A DNA stretch of 64,000 nt, taken from Ochotona curzoniae (Eukaryota > Chordata > Mammalia > Lagomorpha > Ochotonidae). The stretch's first letter is position 1, and every line of letters starts with the position of its first letter. Made by a program: the position numbers and the translations under genes. Below, piece by piece: positions 10,606-21,816 of this stretch. The notes beneath the pieces were generated by a model, which was not told the DNA's origin, did no database searches, and worked only from the letters and a program-made list of their open reading frames with translations. The stretch spans positions 2,790,001 through 2,854,000 of the forward strand of contig NW_024466459.1 in NCBI RefSeq assembly GCF_017591425.1. Direction: 5' to 3'.

Positions 10606-10926
10606 CATGGTGCCGTGGCATAGTGGTTAAAGCCACCACCTGAATAGCCGGCATCTCATATGGGCACTGATTCATGTCCTGGCTTCTCTACTTCCCACCC
10701 AGCTGCCTGTTCATGACTGGGGAAAGCAGGAGAAGTTGGTTCAATTGCTTGGGACCCTACACCATATGGGAGACCCAAAAGCAGCTCTTGGAGCCCAGCT
10801 TTGGCCTGACCTAGGCTAGCTATTGTGGCCATCTGGTGAGTGAACCAGTGGATGGAAGACTGACTTTCCTCTATTAACTCTGACTTTCAAATAAACAATA
10901 CATATCCTACAAAAAAAAAAAAAAGG
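10606..10926 (+). mobile_element. CSINE
   Basis: Starts TGGTGCCGTGGCATAGTGG, carries CATCTCATATGGGCACTGAT and ATATGGGAGACCC, has CTGACTTTCAAATAAAC near its 3' end and finishes in an uninterrupted A-tail at about 10,911-10,924. The pure A-tail suggests a fairly intact copy. Confidence 0.85.
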
Positions 10927-11228
10927 TCCCTCTCATGGCCACTGAGCACTGGCACCTGGGTCCTGCTCTGTTGATGGCAGCATTCACAGTCTTGACAAGA
11001 GTAGCCAGTCCAGGCTTCTCTACTAGTGATCATGTTTCAGGAACTTGAGAGCCTCTTGGGTAAAACAAAATGCCTGAAACTTCATTTTGCACATCACACC
11101 CTGTGCAGGACTGAAAACACTGGGATGCCTTGACCCAGGTCAGTGGGGAAAGAAATAAACATCAGAAAAACATACAACTATTGAGATAAATGGCTGGACA
11201 GGAAAGTCATGCATTAAAAAAATCAACA

Positions 11229-11566
11229 GGGCCTGCCACAATAGCATAGTGACTGAAGTCCTCACTTTGCACACACCAGGATCTCATATGGTGCCGGTTT
11301 GTATCCTGGCAGCGCCACTTCCCATCCAGTTCGCTGTTTGTAGCCTGGGGAACCAGTGGAGGAAGGCCCAAAGCCTTGGGGACCCTGAACCCATGTGGGA
11401 GACCCAGAAGAAGCTCCTGGCTTCTGGCTTCAGATTGGCTCAGTTCCAGCCATTGTGGCTCCTTGGGGAGTGAACCAGTGAATGGAAAATCTTCCTCTCT
11501 GTCTCTCCTTCACTTTGTAAATCTGACTTTCCAATAAAAATAAATAAAATCTTAAAAAAAAAGACA
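11229..11566 (+). mobile_element. CSINE (pika-type subfamily)
   Basis: Full-length copy: GGGCCTGCCACAATAGCATA head, CTGGCAGCGCCACTTCCCAT body, GGGAGACCCAGAAGAAGCTC, CTGACTTTCCAATAAAAATA and A-tail. It is followed directly by another copy in the same orientation. Confidence 0.9.
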
Positions 11567-11892
11567 AGGGGCCCAGCTTGGTAACCCAGAGGCTAAAGTC
11601 CTTGCCTTGCACATGCACCAAGATCCCATTTAGGCACCAGTTCTAATCCCCATGACCCTGCTTCCCATCCAGCTCTCTGCTTGTAGCCTGGGAAAGCAGT
11701 TGAGGATGGTCCAAAGCCTTGGAGCCCTGTACCTGCATGGGAGATCTGGAAGAAGCTCCTGGTTCCTGGCTTTGGATTGGCTCAGCACCGGCCAATCCAC
11801 TTGGGGAGTGAATCATTGTACAGAAGATCTTCCTCTCTGTCTCCTCCTCTCTATATATCTGACTTTACAATAAAATCTTTTTTTAAAAAATC
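11567..11892 (+). mobile_element. CSINE (pika-type subfamily)
   Basis: Second of two tandem copies; GGGGCCCAGCTTGGTAACCC head, TGGGAAAGCAGTTGAGGATG body, TATATCTGACTTTACAATAA tail and poly(A). Insertion next to, or into, the A-tail of the preceding element is likely. Confidence 0.9.
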
Positions 11893-12008
11893 TATGAATA
11901 AAGTAAAACTTAACATGATGAATTCTCTACAGACGATGGCATATACTTCTGGGTTTAGCCTAGAGGAATAAGCATTTATAAAAAACCTGGAAAATTATGG
12001 ATGAGAAG

Positions 12009-12212
12009 GCATTTATCCTAATGGCTAAGATGCCTGTGTCCCCATGGGAGAGCCTGGGTTCAGTTCCCAGCTCTATCCCCTGACAAGCGTTTCCACCAAT
12101 GCAGACACTGGGAGGCAACCATAATGGCTCAAGTAATTTCAGGTCCCTGCCACTGTTTAAAAAAGATTTTTATGTATCTATTTGAAAGGCAGAGTTACAG
12201 AAAGAGGAAGGA

Positions 12213-12244
<32 letters not shown>

Positions 12245-12260
12245 TTCTTGCTACTTTTGT
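12009..12260. mobile_element. Two CSINE fragments in opposite orientation
   Basis: From 12,009 to about 12,157 the sequence follows the second CSINE subtype in plus orientation (GTGTCCCCATGGGAGAGCCT, then CACTGGGAGGCAACC and ATGGCTCAAGTAATTTCAG). From about 12,157 it switches to the reversed tail side (AAAAGATTTTTATGTATCTA, GAAAGGCAGAGTTACAG) and runs into a GA tract. Confidence 0.65.
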
Positions 12261-12540
12261 GGGAGATTTAGATTGTGTGTGTGGCTCGGTTGCTCTGACC
12301 CCGGCACAGTTCTGGCTTTTGCAGCACGGAGTAGTAGATAGGAACTCTCTGCCTGTCAAACAAAAGAGAGAGAGGGAGAGAGAGAGACAGACAGACAGAG
12401 ACAGAGACAGAGAGAAGAATAAGGACGAGGAGGAGGGGGAAGAGGAGAAGAGGGGAAGAGAGAGAGAGAACGAGAAAGAGAAGGAGAGAGAGAGAAAACA
12501 GCAGAAGAAAAGAGAGAGAAAGGGAGGGAGGGAGGAGAGC
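12195..12540. repeat. GA-rich microsatellite and low-complexity tract
   Basis: (GA)n at about 12,216-12,243 and a long purine-rich block at 12,363-12,540, split by a short unique piece. The Arg/Glu-rich and Ser/Leu-rich open frames across it are composition artefacts. Confidence 0.85.
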
Positions 12541-13019
12541 AATCAGTGAGCGGGAACTGCCAGGTGCTTATGCTTGTCATTCAGCTATAACAATGCAAAC
12601 AGTCTAATGCTGTTGAACAAAATCAATCAATGAAAAAAAGTAAAAGCCATTTCTTATTGTGATTAATTACCTTGTTAAAAATAGCCATTTCTGGCTATGA
12701 TTAACTAGCTTGTTTTAGAGCCACTCTTCAGCTGAAAATAATTAGGACAGTTGGATGAAGTGAAAATACATGGTTAACAATTCTCAAGTGCAACCAAAGA
12801 GACAAAGATTTGGGGGCGGGTCAAGAACTGAAGACAAAGGAAATGCATTGGAATCAGATGGGCATTCCCTACGAACTTTTCACTTGAAGCACAGAATGTG
12901 TCAGTTCCTATGGAGTTTGGCCCAGAGAGGCTGCCCAGATCCTACTGTAGTTAGGTGATACTGGGGAACCAAAACTAGGAACTGAGGACCTAGAAGGGAG
13001 GACAGATGTGGTCAACTGC

Positions 13020-14250
13020 CAATCCATCAAACAAGGGACCAGGATCAAGCAGCAGATCGGTCTGCACAAAGACTGCAAGCTCTGTCCACAACTGGAGTAG
13101 ATGATCTACAAACACCCATTTTAAGCTGATGGCAACATGATGGAATGCTACGCTATTCCATACCGATGTCTAGCATTCAACAAGAAGTCATTACACAAAT
13201 CAACGGGCAAGATTAAGGGGGAAAAAATCAGAAACAAGAACAATGAAAGTCAGAACATAATGATATTTTCAGGCCACAACGCCAGCTAGTTCACATTAGG
13301 GCTGGGACAGGGGTCAGGTGACTGCAGTACCCACCAGCAGGAGCTGGCACTGACGGGAAACTAGACCGAGTCAGGTCACACAATACAATAGTGTATGTTA
13401 AAGGGAGGTGAGCCATGCTAGCCTGGAGTCAGTGAATGCTGGATTCATGAGCACCGGGGGCTGGGGTCCAGTGGGGCTTGGGTTGTCTGGCCTGGGTTCA
13501 GGGGCCTGCCTGCAAGGTGGGTGCTGGGTTCATGAGCCCCAGTGTTGGGGGGATTTGGCGGGGCTCAGATTAACCTGCCTGGGTCCCCGTGACTTCCTGA
13601 AACGTGGGTGCTGTGTTTGTGAGCCCTGGATGTGAGGGATCTGGTGGAGCTTGGGTCACCTGGCCTGGGTCTCTTGGCCTGCCTACAAGGTGGAGGGTTG
13701 GGCTTGTGAGGTCCGGGGTTGGGAACCCGGAGGGGCTCAGATCACCTGGCCCAGATCCTTGGACTTGCCTGCAAGATTATACCCTCCTCAGTGAAAAAGG
13801 TGGAGCAGTGGACACAGACCCTGACACACACGGGGAACATAGCAGCCCATTGGTACCATAGCAGAAGAGGAATAGATCAAATTGGATGAGTACCCCAGTC
13901 AAATGATGACAGCAAAATCTGGATAAATGGAGACTTGAGGCTGACGATATCAGCCAATGGACATTGGGAGGACTGCATCATTCTTGGATCAGTGAAATTA
14001 ACAGCATTTCAGAACTATCCAAACCCCTTGGGCAGAACCCTCAGAACACTGCACACTCCGGACCCTGGGTGGATATCAGGTGGCGGTTCCCCACCCTGGG
14101 CACTGGGATATTTGGGAAGCTGGGTGTGGTCTTCCCCATTATCTCTCCCCTTCCCCCAGAAACAAGAAGACACAGCAAATTTGGAAATAATGATTTCATC
14201 CATTTATCCCTAAACCTCAATCCTTCCCATCCTGATCAACCACGTAATTA
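13020..14250 (+). mobile_element. Probable LINE-1 5'-UTR-like repeat with tandem units
   Basis: A GC-rich segment with four ~87-bp degenerate tandem units at 13,435-13,783, each carrying GGTTCATGAGCCC-like and CTGCCTGCAAGGTGG-like blocks, followed by a non-repeated stretch ending in a pyrimidine run and ACAAGAAGACACAGC near 14,160. Tandem promoter monomers ahead of ORF1 are known in some LINE-1 families, and the order here suits a lagomorph LINE-1 5' UTR, but no ORF1 follows. Identification is tentative. Confidence 0.4.
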
Positions 14251-14254
14251 TCAT

Positions 14255-14520
14255 GGAAAAAAAATAATTGCAATTTATCTGAGAGAGAGAGAGCACATAC
14301 TACCATTTGCTAGTTCACTCTTCAAAGTATCAACAATGGGCAAAGTTCCAAAACCAGGAGCCAGGACGTCACACATGGATCTCACACATGGATGGGAGGA
14401 AGCTAAGCCCTTGTCATCACTGCAGCCCCCAGGAACCTGGGTAGGCAGGAAATTGGAGTAGGGAATTAAACTGGGGCAGTCTGCTGTGGGACTGGGCCAG
14501 TGTCCACTCTGATGACACTT
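14255..14520 (-). mobile_element. CSINE, reverse orientation
   Basis: Reverse complement features: AATTTATCTGAGAGAGAGAG, TTTGCTAGTTCACTCTTCAA, CCAAAACCAGGAGCCAGGA, TGGGTAGGCAGGAAATTGGA. Diverged. Confidence 0.65.
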
Positions 14521-14524
14521 TTCA

Positions 14525-14832
14525 CATGTTGGATGAGAATCATCAATTCAGAATTTTATACCCAGTAAAGATATCCTTCAACATCGAAGAACTTTTTCAG
14601 ACAAACAAAACTCAAAGAAATTTGTCATCCATAGACTTGAATCAAAAGAAACACGGAACAGATTCTTTAGGCAAAACTATTCAGCACTGAAGCACAGAAA
14701 AGCAATGGGAAGGGGAAATCATTTGAATAAATCTATGTAAGCATTTGCATACTATGTAAGCAGTATGTGTAGAAAGAAATGATAACACCGTCTTGTAGGT
14801 CTGACATGGCATATAGGATTATTTTAAGGTGG
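14525..14832 (+). mobile_element. LINE-1 fragment
   Basis: GAATTTTATACCCAGTAAAG, ATATCCTTCAACATCG and TTTTTCAGACAAACAAAACT are typical of a mammalian LINE-1 3' segment. Non-coding relic, interrupted on the right by a CSINE. Confidence 0.5.
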
Positions 14833-15163
14833 GCCTGGTGCAGTAGCTTAGTGACTAAAGTCCTTGCCTTGCATTTGCTGGAATCCCATATGGGTGCCAG
14901 TTCATATCCTGGCAGCCCTGTTTCTCATTCAGCTCCCTGCTCGTGGCCTGGGAAAGCAGTTGAGGACAGCCCAAAGCCTTGGGACCCTGCACTCACGTGG
15001 GAGACCCAGAAGAAGCTCCTGGCTTTGGATCGGCACAGCTCTGGCTGTTGCAGCCACTTGGAGAGTGAATCATCAGATGGAAGATCTTCTCTGTTTCTCC
15101 TCCTCTCTGTATATCTGACTTTCCAATAAAAGTAAAATAAACCTTTTTTTTTTTTTTTAAAGA
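14833..15163 (+). mobile_element. CSINE (pika-type subfamily, young-looking)
   Basis: Full-length copy from GGGCCTGGTGCAGTAGCTTA to TATATCTGACTTTCCAATAA and a T-interrupted A-rich tail. TTTAAGGT occurs both just before the head (14,824-14,831) and just after the tail (15,168-15,175), a possible target-site duplication. Confidence 0.9.
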
Positions 15164-15259
15164 ATGACTTTAAGGTGCTTTGTTACCTTAAGTCCCTTGC
15201 AATACACACTGTCAGACAGACACACACACAGACTCCACAGGCTGCCAAAATTTTGACAC

Positions 15260-15690
15260 AGGCACTGTCACACCTACTTGGTGGAAGTGAAAAGACAGAA
15301 CAATGTGATGATATCCACGAAAACATAAAATTCTGCTATTTCATGACCTAGTAATTGCACGGCTAGGAATGTACTCTATGTATACACCAACAAAGGTAGA
15401 CCGAGATGCATGAAGGGAGATGCCCCATGCTATACACAGCCAGAAGAGATCAGGGGCAACCGACATGACCCATGGCATAGGGGGCCGGTTAAATCGAGAT
15501 TCCTGCATATTATAGACTACTGCAGAACTGCAAAACACGTAGATATTCCAGAGGTGCATGGAAGGCTTTCCAAGGTTGAGTAAATGATGAAGCTAATAAT
15601 GCAGGAAAATACGGCACTCTCAGGTAAAAGAAGGAAGCAGATCTACTGTAAAATCTATCTCATGAAGTTCTAGAAGGCAATTTCTAAGCG
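15260..15690 (+). mobile_element. LINE-1 3'-end relic
   Basis: ATGACCTAGTAATTGCACGG and GGAATGTACTCTATGTATAC, followed by GCATATTATAGACTACTGCA, mirror the well-known LINE-1 3' segment that carries a GACCCAGCAATTCCACT-like motif. No coding potential remains. Confidence 0.55.
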
Positions 15691-15974
15691 ACAGAGTTTG
15701 GATTCAAACCTACATGTGCCTGGTGTCCCAGCCCAGGCTCTGCCCACTCCCTCCTCCCCACACTTCTACAAATAAAGAGATCCATAAATTTCAGAGATTC
15801 TGCCTCCTCTCTCACACACAGTGGTGAATTCTTGAGCAAACAGGTTCATACCTTAACATTTTTTTGTCCTTCTGACTGATGGGCCCCCAGCCACAGTATC
15901 AGTTGTGCTCCCCAGTTGCAGCCCTCTCTCAGTCAAATCCCAACTAGGACCACGGCAGTAGAGGAGCATCCGGA

Positions 15975-16285
15975 GGAGGGTGCTGTGGTGCAGTGCGTAA
16001 AGATGGCCTATGGGAACCCCACATCTCATAGTGGAGTGCTGGTTCAAATCCCAACTTTTCTGCTCTCCAGATTCAGCTCCCTGCTAATGGACCCCGAAGG
16101 CCACAGGTAATGGATCGAGTGCTTGGGCCCCTGCCACACATCTGGCACATCAAAATGGAGCTTCTGGCTTCAGCTTGGCTGAGAACTGGCTTTTGTGGGC
16201 ATTGGGCGAATGAACCAGCAAATGGAAAATCTCCCTGATTATCACTCTAACTTGCAAGTAGATTAAAATAATTTTTAAGAGACCC
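15975..16285 (+). mobile_element. CSINE
   Basis: AGGGTGCTGTGGTGCAGTGC head, CTGGTTCAAATCCCAAC box-B-like region, CTCCCTGCTAATGGACC, GAATGAACCAGCAAATGGAA and an A-rich end near 16,278. Confidence 0.75.
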
Positions 16286-16719
16286 ACCAGAACTCCCAAC
16301 ACCAGCTCCACAATGAAATGGATTCTTCTTTTTGCAATATTTGTAGAAATGAAAACACCCTTTAGAAAAAAAGGGCTGCCTACTTCCTTTCTCCTTTAGA
16401 TTAAGCATAGTGATGATGGGGGTTGCAACCTACGGGATTCAGCAACAGGAAGCCTTCCTGTTGGCAATTAGAAGCTGCTCACACCTTCACCTGCTCCCAC
16501 TCTCCAGCACCTCCAGCAGCTTCAGCTGAGAATCCAACCCCCTCTGCCCTGTGGCTACAGGGTGTGATGAAAACACTTCATCCCCCGTGTCTTAATATAT
16601 GTAGGTAGGAGGAGTGTTCAGGGCTGATCTAATTCTGGTAACACTGGTCATCCATCACTTCCAAGCTGCAGAAGTCTACGGAGAAAGTGAAGACTTTTTC
16701 CCCATATCCTTTCTCTGTG

Positions 16720-19217
16720 CTAATAGACTGAACAGGAATTTGCTTCCTAAACTCTGCTGCTGTTTCAACCCCACGTCTTGTGTCAATGGCTAGCGGACTG
16801 ATGCTAATGGTTGACGGGTCAAGGGTCGTGGCTTGGGCTTAGTGGGTCTTCACTGCGTCACTGGGGGCTTGCCCTTGAAAGGCAGATCCTGTGGGAGGGC
16901 TGGTTAGACAAGCTGAGTGTGCTCACCTCCAGCTCCTTCCCTCCACCACGATCTTCCCTCCTCCGCATGTGTTAACAGTCCACTGCCCCCTTCAGATACT
17001 AATAGGGCTGTCCCAACTCAGGTTTTGATTCTCCAAAAGTGCAAGCCGAGATGAACCTTCCCTGTTGATGAGCTCCTACGAGATGTTTGGTGTCGTAATA
17101 AAAAACCAGCTTGGCTCGGTTTTTCCAGCACCTGAAGAGACGGGCAGCTGGAAAGGTTGGAGGATTTGGAGGAGCAGGCTGCAGAAAGGTAGGAAGCTGT
17201 CCCCAGGTGGTTGCTGTCCATGTTGAAGAATGCCTAGGAGCCCTGAAAGCAGGTGGAAATGCAGGTGGTGAAGGCCCTACTCATGAGTTTGCAGGGAACT
17301 TATTCTCATTTTATTTGAGAGGCAGAAAAATATCTTCTAACCAGCGATCCATTTGCCAAACACAAGCAACAGCCAAAGTTGGGCCAGGCCAGGAGCCTGG
17401 AACTCACACCAGGCCTCCCACATGGGCGGCAGTGACCTGAGGACTTGAGCCATCACTGCTTCTGCCCATAGTCAGCATTCCAACTGCGGAACTCTGTTGT
17501 GGGATGCTGGGGTTCCAAGTGGCATCTTAACACACAGTGCAAACACCTTCTCCAAAGAATCTATCTTCATTGTGTTTGTCGTAAGACTTTATGGGTTGCT
17601 GAAATTAAAGATGGTGGGCTGGGCTATTTGGCAGAGGCAATTTCAAGACAGCCAAGCATGTAGGCACAGATGTTGTTGGCTGCTGTTGGCAAATTTTACA
17701 AGAATCAGCAGCAAATGGGAGTAGAGCAGGAAGAGTTGGAAAATCAACAGCCTGTCCACAGAAAGAAGAGAGTGTTTCCAGCACAGTTCACTGGAGAGAT
17801 GGCTTGATTAGTTCAGGAAAGGGGGAATTTTGTGCTAACAGAGAAGCTATAGGAGAAAGACCTTAAGGCATTTCAGAGGCTTTCAGGGTATCCCCTCCCA
17901 CTGCAGTCCCACCAAAGGTCTAGAAATAAAAAATTTGTCTCAAACATCTTCCAGGGTAGGTAGACTCTCTTTGGGAAAGAGCCCCGTGGTCTCTGGCTAG
18001 CCCAGTACCAGTGCTGGATTCTGGATTGTCCACCATGTGTTTGAAGCCTGTTACAGTGTGTGTTTGAACCTGCCTAGGTGTGGCTTCTGCATGGGGCATC
18101 CATGAGATGCTAGCTTTGCAGGTGTGCAGGATGCAAGAATTATAACATTGTTGCGACTTCCACCAAGATTTCAAAGAGCCTGGAGAGCCAGGCGGAGCTG
18201 GACCACAGGGAGGGATGCCTAGTGAAGCTGTGAGTGTAGGGGCACAGGAGACCCCAGAAAGGGAGAAGAAAGCAATGCAAGATGTCTGCCTAGGAAAGCT
18301 GCAAACAGTGTACCACGCCAGCCTGGGAAGGCCACATTGGCATGCAGCCCCAACACGCAGCCAGGAGGGCCCTGGATACCTCCACGGAGATTGCACAGGA
18401 ATCTTCAGATGAGTGGGTGGTCCAGGCAGAGATCACAGGGAGGAGTCCCTGAGAGGAGCTTCCCCTGGGGGGCAATGCCATAGAGACATGGGGCTGGAGC
18501 TACAGTAACCCTGGCAGGACAATGCCCAGCGCCACTGCAGGACTGAGACTCCTGCCCCTGAGGGCCAAAGCAAGGGCTGTGCCCAGCACCGCTGCAGGGG
18601 TGGGGCTGCCTGGGCTGTGGGGACCCCAGACCCCAGCTCAATGAGCCCAACCTGTGGCCCACAGAGATCTAGGATTTGATATTTACCTCCTGGCTTTTGA
18701 TCTTGCTTTGGGCTGGTTTCTCCTTTCCACTTTCCTGTCTCCCCTGACTTTGGTGTGGAGATGTGTAACTCTGCCCTGGGCCTGTTCTGCTATTCTACCT
18801 TGGGATTTGGGGGAACCAGGGACAGAATATTATGGACTAGACAAGATTTACCTCCCAAATTCATAGATGTTTCAACTCCAAAGTCTTCTGCTGGCAGTTA
18901 ATGGATCGGTGTTAATCGCTGATGGGTCTCAGGCTGACTGATCTGTCACACTGTCTGGCAGGAGGGCTGGTGGGAGGTCTTTAGGTCACTGGTGGGCTGT
19001 GAGAGAACACTGGTTATATAAACTGAGCATACTCCTTGCATCTCTCCTCCTTGGTTCCCTTCGTGAGCCTCCCTGTGCACCTGTCCCCCTGTCCACCGTT
19101 CTCTTCTGACCCCAGGTTAATAGGGCTTCCCCATCTAGGACTGTGACCCTGGAAAAGTGTAAGTTGAAACCAAGTTTTTCCCTAAGAAACCCCTCAGGGA
19201 TTTGTTGTAGTAGTGAA
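16720..19217 (+). mobile_element. ERVL-MaLR (THE1/MST-like) element, LTR - internal - LTR
   Basis: Two related ~390-bp LTR-like segments lie at about 16,720-17,106 and 18,828-19,217, both reading a diverged ATAGACTGAACAGGAAT / TATGGACTAGACAAGAT start, a CTAATGGTTGACGGGTCAAG / TTAATCGCTGATGGGTCTCA middle and a GATGTTTGGTGTCGTAATA / GATTTGTTGTAGTAGTGAA end. The ~1.7-kb interior has landmarks of MaLR internal sequence (GTTTCCAGCACAGTTCACTG, GCATTTCAGAGGCTTTCAGG, GGCTTTTGATCTTGCTTTGG). Such elements are non-autonomous and carry no intact genes; none is seen here. Confidence 0.7.
17297..17545 (-). mobile_element. CSINE nested in the MaLR element
   Basis: TTCTCATTTTATTTGAGAGG, GGCCAGGAGCCTGGAACTCA, AGGCCTCCCACATGGGCGG and TGGCATCTTAACACACAGTG show a reversed CSINE within the MaLR interior, so it inserted later than the MaLR element. 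Confidence 0.7.
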
Positions 19218-20169
19218 TAGTCCATGAGGACAACACGACTCTGCCCAAAGCATGGGCCTGCCTTTCTCTACCTCCCAGGCTCATGCAGGCTAGCGTATCC
19301 CGGGACCACGAGCATACAGGACATTGATCTAAAGCAACTTCCATCTGCCAATTCACTGAATCCCCCTAGAATCCCGGCAACCCTTTGCAATGAGCACTGT
19401 TATTAAAACCAGGATTGTGAGGGTGACATAAGCTAACAAACAAACAGGCTTACATAGTGGCTGCAGCCTGGTGTGTATAGCAAGTACATGGGGCTATTTA
19501 TTTTAGAATTTGTTCTGTCGATTTTTTCTTTCTGGCTCTTCCTCTCTTCCCAGGGTGGGGTGGGGGTTTGGCATCATTTACTTGTCCCAACACAGCTTTG
19601 CAGCCCCTCACCTGTCACCATTCTTTCTCTATAATCAACCCAGGAGGATCACATTCACACCCCTCTAACCAGACCCTTTGTCTGGCTGCTGGGGAGCAGA
19701 ACAATCGGGAGACAATGCAGTTACAGCCTTGTGCAGTTCCACAGTTGCCTTCCCCAGTGCCCTGTGGTGATTTTGTTTTTTGTTTTTGTTGGGAATTCAG
19801 TCACTTGTGGTGTCACTTTCTTTGGGTCTGAAGAGCTGCTCTCTTGCCACATAGCTCTTCCAACAACAAGGTTTCTCCGTTTCTGTTTATTTTGGGCATC
19901 TTTAGTCCATCTGCGTGCTAGGGAGATGGTTTTTCTGGCTGAAAGGCTCCCAGTAATTCATTTGCTGTCTGCCAGTTCAACAGGAATCCCCACTGCCTTC
20001 TTGGCTGCCATGTGCCTGGGGAGCTGGCTGTGTGTCTTACTGGGGAGCTCCCCTGTGCCTGCTAAGTTGATTTAATTTCATGGCTTCCACAAATTCCCGT
20101 CTGCTGACAGTTTAACTACAATGGGTCTAGGAGGGGCAGACTTTACCCTAACCACAGTTCGCAGCCAGC

Positions 20170-20295
20170 CACCCCACCCCCCACCCCACTTTGTAAATGG
20201 AAGAGTTTGAGCCTCAGTGCAGCCCAGTCAAATGGCTCAAGATCATCCAGCCAGAAAATGGGGGAGCTAAGATTTGAATGCAGCAACCTAGCCCC
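20170..20295 (-). mobile_element. MIR-like relic, reverse orientation
   Basis: TTGTAAATGGAAGAGTTTGA, GGCTCAAGATCATCCAGCCA and GAGCTAAGATTTGAATGCAG follow the reversed MIR order. Confidence 0.55.
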
Positions 20296-20504
20296 AAAAT
20301 GTGTCCTGCTTGGTTGCCTCACCCAAGCCTTCAGAGGATTCTAGAGGGATTTTGATGGCGTCCGCAGCTCAGTGCCTTGGGAATGCGTGTTTCTGAAGAG
20401 CAGGGACTTCTGACCTTAATACCTTAATTGTTTTCATAGAGGTCAGCCTCTTGCCTAAGATGAGGGAGCTGGGACTGCAAGGGCTTCCTTCTCACATCAC
20501 ACAG

Positions 20505-20700
20505 GGAATGGATGGATGGAACCAGTTTTTTTTTTTTTCTTTTTTAGTAGGAGTCTGAGAAGGGGCGGGGAGGAAGAAGAAGGTGAGGAAGCAGGGGGGA
20601 GGCAGAATTAGGTGAAAATTAGGTGAAGAAAAGGGGGGGAGGCAGAGGGAGACAAGAGAAGGGTGAAGGAGACAGCAGGAGGAGCGGGGAGGAGGGTTCG
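20505..20700. repeat. T-tract and purine-rich low-complexity stretch
   Basis: A T-run at about 20,526-20,545 is followed by a G/A-rich region (GGAGGAAGAAGAAGG, GGGGGGAGGCAGAGGG). It lies just upstream of the candidate TATA promoter on the plus strand. Confidence 0.75.
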
Positions 20701-20938
20701 AAGACAGCAACTGGGTCCTGCAGGAGTTATCCGTGATCCTGCCCATCCTCCTCCACCATTAGAGTCAGCAGTTATGTTTCTAGAAAGAAATGCCTTTTCC
20801 TGCTGATTCTTGCTTCTGGGAGGAAGGGTGGCGGGAGGGAAGCGAGTCCTCGCGCAGCTCCTGGGATGCCTCGGGCTCTCCCCAGAGAAACGCTGTGCAA
20901 GGCAAAGAGCCAGCGCAGCTCCAGCCCCCGCTCGCTGC

Positions 20939-21176
20939 TATAAATACTCCCCGCCCCTCCCCCGCTTCTCTGCCCCCAGCGTGGTTACTCTAAGTCAGAT
21001 TTCAGTGTATGTAGGACGGCTGCTCAGGTCTCCCTTTCTGCTGCCCCATGGGGTGCTAGGGGTCCAGCACAGAGTCTGACAGCTTGCTGGGGGCTCCAGG
21101 ACAACACACCAGAGCCCACAGTCCCAGCCTGCAAAGGTCAGTGCAAAAAGGAAAACGGTGTTACAGCCGCTTCCGG
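20939..21176 (+). promoter_or_regulatory. Candidate antisense TATA promoter and first exon
   Basis: A perfect TATAAATA lies at 20,939-20,946 in a locally GC-rich, CpG-containing patch. A start about 30 bp downstream (near 20,970) and a near-ideal splice donor CCGG|GTGAGT at 21,176/21,177 would define a ~207-nt exon on the strand opposite CACNG5. No conserved coding sequence is visible, so a non-coding antisense RNA is the simplest reading. This is motif-based inference. Confidence 0.25.
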
Positions 21177-21799
21177 GTGAGTGCCTTGAACTCAAGGAGA
21201 GAAACAGCTTCAGGGGAGCTGTGCTTCTCTGGGGAGCCGGTGCTCAGCATGACACTGCCTGTCCTCTTCATGAAATCACGTCTGAGCGGACCTGAGGTCC
21301 TGGGTGGCCTGGTTCAGAGCATGTCCCTGGGAATAAGGAAGGCCACGTGGAAGGCACAGCCTAGGCGCACCTGCTGACATGGCCCTGCCCTGAACCTCCC
21401 GTAGCTGGGTCCGCACCCCCCCAGAGGTCTCATGGCTCCTGGGAGATGACATCAAACTGCTCTTGGCTGGCTGGTGGAAGTGAAAGTCTAGGGAGAGAAT
21501 TCTGGATCCAGAGGGATGGCCCCCTTAGGGGAGAATGGTGACAAGGTGTAGGAAGGCAAGGAGCTTCTGCCCTTTGCTCCTGTCGGCCAGTGACACTGCG
21601 GCACAGGCTCCAGAGCCGCCGGGCACACATGTGCACTGGTCTGGACATGGTCAAATGAAGCAGGACAGGTGTGAACCTCAGCTCGGCTGACGCTGTCCCT
21701 GCCGCTATCTTCCACATCTGGCTCCTAACCTTGGCCAAATGAGGGAGGCAGATGCAGGGGCAGGAAGGGGGCAGCTGTCAGGTTCCTATCCTGCCTCCA

Positions 21800-21816
21800 C
21801 CACTAGGGGACGCTGG
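21800..21816 (+). promoter_or_regulatory. Candidate CTCF site
   Basis: CCACTAGGGGACGCTGG differs at one position (A for G) from a strong CCACTAGGGGGCGCTGG-type CTCF core. The call rests on the motif only. Confidence 0.4.

Noticed and set aside
12124..12580. Arg/Glu-rich and Ser/Leu-rich open frames on both strands
   Set aside because: Products of the GA-rich simple repeat.
12620..12960. Possible short gene near an AT-rich stretch
   Set aside because: Only a 62-codon frame without similarity, start context or splice sites; next to repeats.
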